A program made the translations under genes and the position numbers. This document shows positions 1 through 5,320 of a stretch of DNA of 5,320 bases, one piece after another. Every line of letters starts with the position of its first letter. Positions within the stretch are counted from its first letter, which is position 1. Origin of the DNA: Rubrivirga sp. (GTDB lineage Bacteria > Bacteroidota > Rhodothermia > Rhodothermales > Rubricoccaceae); the NCBI GenBank assembly GCA_012269805.1, contig JAAXJP010000311.1, positions 1 through 5,320 of the forward strand, read 5' to 3'. The notes below the pieces were generated by a model, which saw nothing but the letters and a program-made list of their open reading frames with translations, did not search any database and was not told the DNA's origin.

Positions 1-3000
1 GCGGAGGTCGGCCGCGGCCGGGTCCGCCTCGCCGGTCGAGGCGTCGGCCCGGGCGGCCTCGAACAGGTAGTCGAGGCGGACGTCGCCGTTGTCGGGGTCG
101 AACCGCGGCGTCGAGTGGTTCTGCGTGACGGAGTACGAGACCGGGATGCTCCAGCCGAACCGCTCCGGGAGCAGCTTGTGCGCGTTGAACTGCGACGTCA
201 GCGTGAACGCCCGCTGCTGCGCGAACGCCCGCCCGCCGAGCGCGCCGCCGAGCTCGCCGAACCCGTCGTCGGTAAAGCTCAGCCGCGCGTTGACCGACGC
301 CACGTCGGCGAGCGCCAGGGCGGCCGTCACGAACCCGCTGGCCCCGCCGGCCTCGTCGTAGCCCGTCACCCGGAGCTCGTTGAACCACACCGACACCGTG
401 TCGACGATGGCCGCTCCGCCGGCCCCGTTCCGCACGCCGAGCACGACCGTCCGGACGTCCTGGATGGAGGGCTGGCCGCGGACCGTGACCGTCGCGCCCG
501 GCGGCGTCCCCTGGACGTCCGTGAGCGTGAACCGCTCGTCGATGGGGAACCCGCCCTGGTCGCGCTCCAGCTTGGCCCGGTTGAGCTCGGCGAGGACCAC
601 GTTGATCGGGTTGAGGTCGACGCGCTCGCCGCCCGCGACGGGCACGTTCGTCTGCCACAGGCTGTCCGACTGGGCGCAGTTGAACGGCTGGTCGCTCAGG
701 CACTCGTCGGTGAGGGTCGAGAGGAGGTCGGGGTCGAACGGGTAGACCGGCTGCTCGAGCTCGTAGTAGTTCTGGGTCTCGTCGTCGCCGAACCGGATGA
801 ACACGCGCATCGAGTCGCGCCGGTCGAAGCCGTGGCCGTGGACGGCGAGGCGGAGGTTCGAGTACTTCGTCAGGTCGAGCGGGCGCGTCGCGTACGACCG
901 GGCGAGGGCCGCGCGGCGGCCGTCGGCGAGGCCCTCGGCGCGGAAGACGAGCGCCTGCTCGCGCGTCGGCCGGAGCTGCCCGCTCTGCGTCCGCGTCGTG
1001 TTCTGGATGGTCCCCTTCGGCACGGCGTAGATCGACCGGTTCTCCTCGTTGTTGACCGACTCGATAAAGAGCTGGGGCGGCGTCCCGCCCGTCGCGCCCG
1101 GGTCGTCCTGGGTGCCCTCCTCGAGGAACCCGACCTCCTCCGACTTGAGCCACTGGCTTCCGACCAGCTCGAACGACGCGATCCGGAGCGTGGCCGGCTT
1201 GTCGTGGCCGGTCGTCCAGACGCGGACGCTCTCGATCCGCGAGAAGTCGTCGGGCTCGACGTTCACCGACGTCCGGGCCTCGCTCTGCGTCCGGACCGGG
1301 ATCCGAAGGAGGTACCACGTCTGCTCCTCGTTGTCGATCCGGCTCTGCGTCGTGATCGGGTTGACGAAGAACGGGCTCGCGGCGAGGCCGGCCGCGTCGA
1401 GCGGGAGCTCGTAGCGGTGGAAGGTCTCGGCCGCGTCGAGCGTGTTGTTGCCGTTGACGTCCTCGGAGTTCGGCGTGACCGAGATGCCCTGTCCGTCCTT
1501 CAGGTTCGACTGGGCCTCGGCCGAGTTGAGCTCGCGGGCGACGCGGTAGTGCGAGAACCGCTCCTGGACCGTGGCCCCGTTCGGACCGGGATAGAGCTGC
1601 TGGTCGGAGAAACGCTGGTCGAGGAAGTTGTAGAAGTCGTCGCCGGAGGGGTCCTGGGCGGCCCGGCGGCCCTCGGGGGTGTTCGGGTCGAGCGAGTCGA
1701 GAAAGGCCCGGAACTGGGTCTGCTCGTCGAGCGCGTACGGCGTCTGGCCCTCTCCGAGGACGGCCGTGGAGGGGAGCCCGTCGAGGCCGAGGTCCTCGGT
1801 CCGTCGGGTCTCTTCGAAAAAGTCGACGAACCCGTTCGTCCGGCCCGTCTGGCGGCGGCTCCACGCGTCGACCTCCCCGCCCGTGGGCGCGTCGCCGTTC
1901 TGGAGCCCGTCCTCGGAGTTGAGGAACCCGTTCGGGACGACGTCTTCGTTGACGCGCCCGAGGTCGATGTAGAGCCGGGCCGTCTCGGCGATCGGCTGCC
2001 TCCCGTCCTTCCCGCCGAGCGGCGAGACGAGGAGCTCGATAAACTCGATGTTGTTCTGGCCGTCGAAGTTGGAGTACGAGTTCTCGATGGGCCGGACGAA
2101 GCCGCCCCACACGTGGCGGGGGTTCTGGGCGAACTGGCCGTTGAGGTCGCCGTTGTAGTTGTAGGGGCCGCGGCGGGTCGGGTCGAAGTAGAGGTCGAGG
2201 AGGTCGAGTGGGAACTGTCGCTCGCTCGTGCTCAACGTCTGGGCCCGCTCGGGGTAGAGGTCCTCGACGGTGATCTTCTCCGTGGCCGGCGTGAGGAGCG
2301 GTCCGAACCCGCGGGGGTCGTAGGCGCTCGACGGGATCGTGTACCAGGAGAACAGGCCGCGCCAGTTGGAGCGGAGGACGGGGTCGGTCACGTCGTCCTC
2401 GTTCGGGGCGCCGTCTCGGGACTCGGGGGGGCCGGCCTTGACGACCTCGGGCCCGCCGCCGTTCGGCGGCGCCGCCAGCTGCCAGCCGTCGGGGAAGCGG
2501 AGGGCCGTGTAGGCGTTCTCGCTCCCCTCGAAGTCGTCGACGTAGCTGACGCCGGAGAGCTCGTCCTCGGCAAAGTCGAGGCCCTCGTCGAGAAGCGCGT
2601 CGCGGGTCCGCCGGTAGGCGAGCGTCTGGGGGTGGCCGGGCGTCAGGCGGGCGACCTCGCCGCGGACCTCGATCCGCGACGGCGCGCGCGTCTGGATGAG
2701 CGGGAGCCAGTCGACGGCCCGCGTGAGCCAGCGGGGCTCGGCGCGGAAGGCCCCGTCGAGTCCGACGATCGTATTGTCGAGGGCCTCCTCGCCGACGCGG
2801 AACTTGTCGCCGAGCGGGCGCTCGGACAGCTGCATCCACGTCGCGCCGAGGCCGAAGTCCTCGCTGAGGGTGTAGTCGGCGCGGAGGCCGAGGAGCGTCT
2901 TCGAGCCGATCGAGAAGAACTTGTTCTGCTCGACCTCGACGGCCACGCGCTGGCCCTCGAGGAGGTAGGTCGGGTTCGTGATCTCGACCGTCCCGGCCGT

Positions 3001-5320
3001 GTAGTTGACGCGGTAGTCGACACCCTCGGTCAGCTCGAGGTCGCCGGCCGTCACGCGGACGGTCCCCTCGACGAGCTGGAACCCGATGTTGAAGATCGAC
3101 TGCGTCGCGCTCTTGTACTCGCCGCCGACGCGGTAGTCGGAGAGGCGGGGGAGCCGGCGCCGGGCGTTCTCGGGCTCGAGGTCGTAGAGCGACTGGCCCC
3201 GATCCGTCTCGTCGGAGAGGCGGGGGACGTAGGTCTCGAGGGCCTGGGCCGGCGTGAGCGAGCCGTACGACACGTTGATCCGGCCGTTGTTGGTCCCGAC
3301 CGTCCCGACGGTCCAGCCGGTCTCGATGAGGTTGTAGAGGTAGTCGCCGAAGGGCTGGCGGACGGGGAAGATGACGCGGCCGTTGTCGGGGTTGACGGTC
3401 ACGCCGGAGCTGAAGTCGAAGACGTCGTCGGGCGTGGCGAGGCCCTGCTCGTTGACGCGGTCGAGGCCGAGGACCTCGAGGAACGTCCGCTGCTCGAACG
3501 AGAGCTCGTCGGCCGGCGGCGTCGGGCCGGCGCTGGCGCCGGCCGGCTCGTAGGTCACGGCCAGCTGGAACGTCGTCGGGTTGAGGCTCCGCCCGCCGAC
3601 GCGGTAGATGTTCCGCATGGTGAGGTCCCAGAGCGGCGACACCGGCGTCGGCGACTCGGCGCGGAGGAGCTTGAGGACCGTCCGCGGGCCGGTCTGCGAG
3701 GTCGACTGGGCCGGCCGGCCGTAGTCGCCGACGGTCACGAGCCGGCCGTCGGTCGTCTCGTACTGGTAGGCCACGGCGATGAGGTCGCTGTCGGTCAGCG
3801 AGGTGGCCAGCGAGATCCAGCCGAGCTGGGCGTCGAACGTGTAGTCGATGTTGGCCCGGAGCCGCTTGAACACGTTGTTGGCGAAGGCGCCGTTGGCCGG
3901 GAGCGGCCGCTCGAGCCCGTCGGCGATGTTGACCGTGGCGGTCTGCCCGTTGCGGACGCCGTCGAGGAGGTCGGTGGGGTACTGGTCGTTCTCGGGGTCC
4001 GGGAGCGCGACGGCCTCGTTGTCGTAGCGGCCCGTGATCGGGTCGAACGTGCCGAGGTAGGCCTCGCCGCCATCGAGCACGGCCGTCGGCTCGCCGAGGT
4101 CGGCGAGGGCGACGGCCCACGTCGTCTCGATGTTCTCGTCGGTCGAGTTGATGAGGCCGGGCTCGTGCTTCCAGACCTCGATTCCGACGAACCGCCGGAG
4201 CCCGCCGCCGGCCCCCGCGCCCGGCGGGAGCTGGGGGTTCTGGGGCCGCTCGTGGGCCCGGTCCCACCAGTTGTGGAACGCGAAGCCGAGGAAGAGGTGC
4301 GTGTCGTCCTCGTAGTCGTAGGGGGCGAGCGAGAACGTCTGGGCGTCGGCGCCGCCTTCGAACGTCTTGTTGACGGTCTCGGCGTCCTGCTGGGAGGCCA
4401 CGGCCGTGACCGCGAGGGGCCCGAACTGGAGGTCGGTCCGGATGCCGAAGAGCCGCTGGCCGCCGCGGATGAGCGTGGCCGGCGTCTGGAGGAACACGTT
4501 GCCCGCCTCGACGCGCTGGACGATGTCGTCCTCGTACCCGGTGTAGACGAGCGAGACCTGGTTCTCGAAGTCGAACTGGCTCTGGGTGTCGTAGTTGACG
4601 TTGATGGCCAGCTTGTCGCCGATGGTGCCGGCCACGTTGAGGTTGAGGTCCTGGCCGAAGTCGGGCGCGAACGGGGTCCCGCTCTGCGAGAGCGACTCCT
4701 GGAGGCTGTTCTGGTCGTAGCGGACGCCGAGGTTGACGTTCGACGTGCCGTTGACCGTGAGGGCCACCTCGTTCTTGCCGAAGATGGTCGAGAACGCGCT
4801 CTCGTTGCCGCCGGGGATGTCGACGGCGAACCCGAACCCGTTCCGCCGGGCCTGCTGGCGGTCGGCGCGCTGGGCCGCGAGCGTCCGGAACTGCTCGCCG
4901 ACGGCTTCCTGCCGGCGGGCGGCCAGGAACTCGTCGAGCGTGAACGTGGCCGGGACCCGGACGTCCTCCTCGCCGAGGAGTTCGCGCACTTCGTACGCGT
5001 AGGCGGCCGTGTCGAGCGTGACCGTCCGCCGCCAGTTCTGCCCGAGCCGCCCGCGGACGCCGGGCAGGTAGCGCGGCACGACGGAGACGTACGGGCTGCT
5101 GTCGAGCGGTCGCGGGAAGTACGTCCGGGCCCGCTCGGTCGAGTCAGCGTCGGTCGTGTCGGCCGCGGCGACCTCGAGCGAGTCCGACACGACGACGGTA
5201 TCGGGGACCGCGAACCCGAAGTCGGTCTCAGCCGCTGCCGAGTCGGCCGCCGCCAGGTCCGAGGCGGCCCCAGCCGCCTCGGTCGTGTCGCCGGCGACCG
5301 GGAGGCCGTCGGGGGAGGGG
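1..5320 (-). CDS. sprA: T9SS outer-membrane translocon SprA (Sov), partial at both ends
   Basis: SprA forms the very large outer-membrane beta-barrel pore through which type IX secretion clients with C-terminal signals leave the periplasm. In Flavobacterium it works with PorV and a plug protein and is also needed for gliding. Seen here: 1773 uninterrupted minus-strand codons (residue 1 at 5317-5319, residue 1773 at 1-3). Recognised family blocks, in the expected order, are NVNYDTQSQFDFEN (residues 240-253), EDDIVQRVEAGNV (263-275), IEVW (380-383), NPDNGRVIFPV (643-653), LGATWMQLSERPLGDKF (824-840), SYVDDFEGS (925-933), DLGLDGL (1176-1182), EDVNGNNTLD (1286-1295) and VWFNELRVTG (1644-1653). 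The family is about 2,400-2,500 residues, so the start with its signal peptide lies beyond 5320 and several hundred C-terminal residues lie below 1. No in-frame ATG occurs before residue 568, and the GTG at 5188-5190 has no signal peptide after it, so neither is a start. No frameshift or stop was seen. Base 5320 belongs to the preceding codon. Neighbours and regulation are not visible. The family call is very secure; gliding versus secretion only cannot be told from this gene. Confidence 0.96.
343..387 (-). other. SprA conserved motif VWFNELRVTGYDEAGG
   Basis: Residues 1644-1659 match the strongly conserved family stretch of the form VWvNELRlt.fde.gG that starts the last third of SprA. It is followed by alternating barrel-like sequence (VNARLSFTDDGFGEL, AFTLTSQFNAHKLLPE, GWSIPVSYSVTQNHSTPRFDPDNGD), which keeps the expected family pattern down to the window edge. 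This shows that the gene continues normally past position 1. Confidence 0.8.
676..702 (-). other. Lone cysteine pair in SprA (C1540, C1548)
   Basis: By hand translation the only two cysteines in the 1773 visible residues lie eight positions apart, in DECLSDQPFNCAQSDS (residues 1538-1553). In an exported protein a close isolated pair like this most simply forms a disulfide closing a small loop. The unseen C-terminal part could hold further cysteines. Confidence 0.55.
1426..1461 (-). other. EF-hand-like Ca-binding loop candidate in SprA
   Basis: Residues 1287-1298 read DVNGNNTLDAAE. This places D, N, N, T, D and E at loop positions 1, 3, 5, 7, 9 and 12, which is the ligand spacing of an EF-hand or dockerin-type calcium loop. 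The surrounding sequence (TPNSEDVNGNNTLD, then FHRYELPLD) is itself a conserved SprA region, so this is a family feature and not a separate domain. No partnering helix-loop-helix was obvious, and calcium binding is inferred from spacing only. Confidence 0.5.
2521..3102 (-). other. SprA core block ending in YVDDFEGS
   Basis: Residues 740-933 form a long block of family conservation: VRVTAGDLELTEGVDYRVNY (754-773), GTVEITNPTYL (776-786), the FFSIGSKTLLGLRADYTLSEDFGLGA run (801-826), QLSERPLGDKF (830-840), EEALDNTIVGLDGAF (844-858), WLPLIQTRAPSRIEVRGEVA (871-890), PGH (894-896) and finally SYVDDFEGS (925-933). The last motif is close to invariant in SprA/Sov, usually with Ile in place of Val. 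Beta-strand-like alternation fits barrel strands with short turns. The PGH-to-YVDDFEGS gap appears longer than usual. Confidence 0.85.
3337..3402 (-). other. SprA central conserved motif (NPDNGRVIFPV..PFGDYL)
   Basis: Residues 640-661 carry a highly recognisable SprA motif: VTVNPDNGRVIFPV followed by RQPFGDYL. It follows a conserved lead-in, LEVLGLDRVNEQG (614-626) and DDVFDFSSG (631-639). In the family this lies in the large soluble/loop part between barrel segments. No catalytic role is known; it supports the gene identity and the reading frame. Confidence 0.85.
4201..4245 (-). other. Pro/Gly-rich loop inside SprA
   Basis: Residues 359-373 read PQNPQLPPGAGAGGG and sit between a conserved aromatic stretch (HLFLGFAFHNWWD, residues 341-353) and the conserved IEVW motif (380-383). 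Composition suggests a flexible exposed loop. Other SprA proteins, as I recall them, have an ordinary polar turn at this point. The loop stays in frame and flanking conservation is intact, so it is not a sequencing error that breaks the gene. Confidence 0.6.
4387..4800 (-). other. SprA conserved N-terminal module
   Basis: Residues 174-311 contain the densest family signature: STIFGKNEV, then alternating polar/apolar stretches (LTVNGTSNVNLGVRYDQNS, LNLNVAGTIGDKLAINVNYD), the TQSQFDFEN motif, EDDIVQRVEAGNV, and RGGQRLFGIRTDLQFGPL. The order and spacing match what I know of SprA/Sov homologues, which carry a family domain here (Pfam calls it SprA_N, from memory). The alternating pattern fits transmembrane beta-strands, with the short GD/NYD-type turns between them. 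Exact strand limits cannot be set by eye. Confidence 0.85.
5137..5319 (-). other. SprA N-terminal low-complexity acidic linker
   Basis: Residues 1-61 of the visible protein are dominated by Ala, Asp, Glu, Thr, Ser and Val, with repeated short words such as AAAD, DTT and AAG. No hydrophobic signal-peptide core is present. The more ordered sequence begins around RTYFPRPLD (residues 65-73). I read this as a disordered periplasmic spacer between a signal peptide outside the window and the folded SprA body. This stretch is poorly conserved in the family, so the function is inference. Confidence 0.6.

Noticed and set aside
89..1972. Several plus-strand open frames (89-361, 380-745, 797-1030, 1049-1414, 1679-1972)
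   Set aside because: They are antisense to the unbroken SprA frame and their translations are Arg/Ser/Pro-rich with no recognisable domain. Such frames are expected opposite a GC-rich gene.
3528..3548. GC-rich near-palindromic run (ggcgccggccggc) that could be a hairpin or terminator
   Set aside because: It lies inside the coding frame, encodes ordinary loop sequence (PAGASAG), has no T-tract, and such runs are expected in this base composition.
2388..4073. Minus-strand open frames at 2388-2573, 2643-3023 and 3795-4073
   Set aside because: They are on the gene's strand but in another frame. Their Ser/Arg/Thr/Pro-rich low-complexity translations are out-of-frame readings of SprA codons.
3371..5002. 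Plus-strand open frames at 3371-3553, 4130-4315 and 4733-5002
   Set aside because: They are antisense to highly conserved SprA segments, with no domain or start-site support.
5188..5190. GTG as a possible start of the SprA gene
   Set aside because: The frame is open upstream to the window edge, no signal peptide follows this codon, and no ribosome-binding or promoter-like sequence precedes it on the minus strand.
1..5320. Possible new system, CRISPR array, mobile element or RNA gene
   Set aside because: The whole window is accounted for by one continuous coding frame with family conservation from end to end. No direct-repeat array, transposase or tRNA-like sequence was seen.

Overview
The window lies entirely inside one very long minus-strand gene. 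Read on the minus strand with codons at 1-3, 4-6 and so on, all 1773 codons from 5319 down to 1 are open. There is no stop, and both gene ends are outside the window. By recognition of the translation, the product is SprA (called Sov in Porphyromonas), the giant outer-membrane translocon of the type IX secretion system (T9SS). The family is about 2,400-2,500 residues long. The window would therefore hold nearly all of the N-terminal and central parts and lack a short N-terminal piece (signal peptide and start) and several hundred C-terminal residues.

The organism is most likely a high-GC member of the Bacteroidota/Rhodothermota. T9SS and SprA are confined to that wider group, while the sequence is very GC-rich with G or C at nearly every third codon position, unlike typical Flavobacteriia. 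A Rhodothermia lineage (Salinibacter, Rhodothermus or Rubricoccaceae relatives) fits best. That placement is inference, not a match I could run.

Layout in the direction of translation, from high to low coordinates: an Ala/Asp/Thr/Ser-rich acidic linker (about 5137-5319); a conserved N-terminal SprA module with the NYDTQS and EDDIVQ motifs (about 4387-4800); a stretch with an R..EVW-type motif, preceded by a Pro/Gly-rich loop (about 4100-4260); a central region with the NPDNGRVIFPV motif (about 3340-3400); a long conserved block ending in YVDDFEGS (about 2521-3102); a large, loop-rich, Asp/Asn-rich region with DLGLDGL and an EF-hand-like loop (about 1426-2500); a segment with the only two cysteines (676-702); and a conserved VWFNELRVTG block followed by barrel-like sequence to position 1.

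There is no intergenic DNA, promoter, terminator, RNA gene, mobile element or CRISPR array in the window. The shorter open frames on both strands are by-products of GC-rich codon use in this gene. I found no sign of a new biological system. The points worth a second look are lineage-level details of this SprA.
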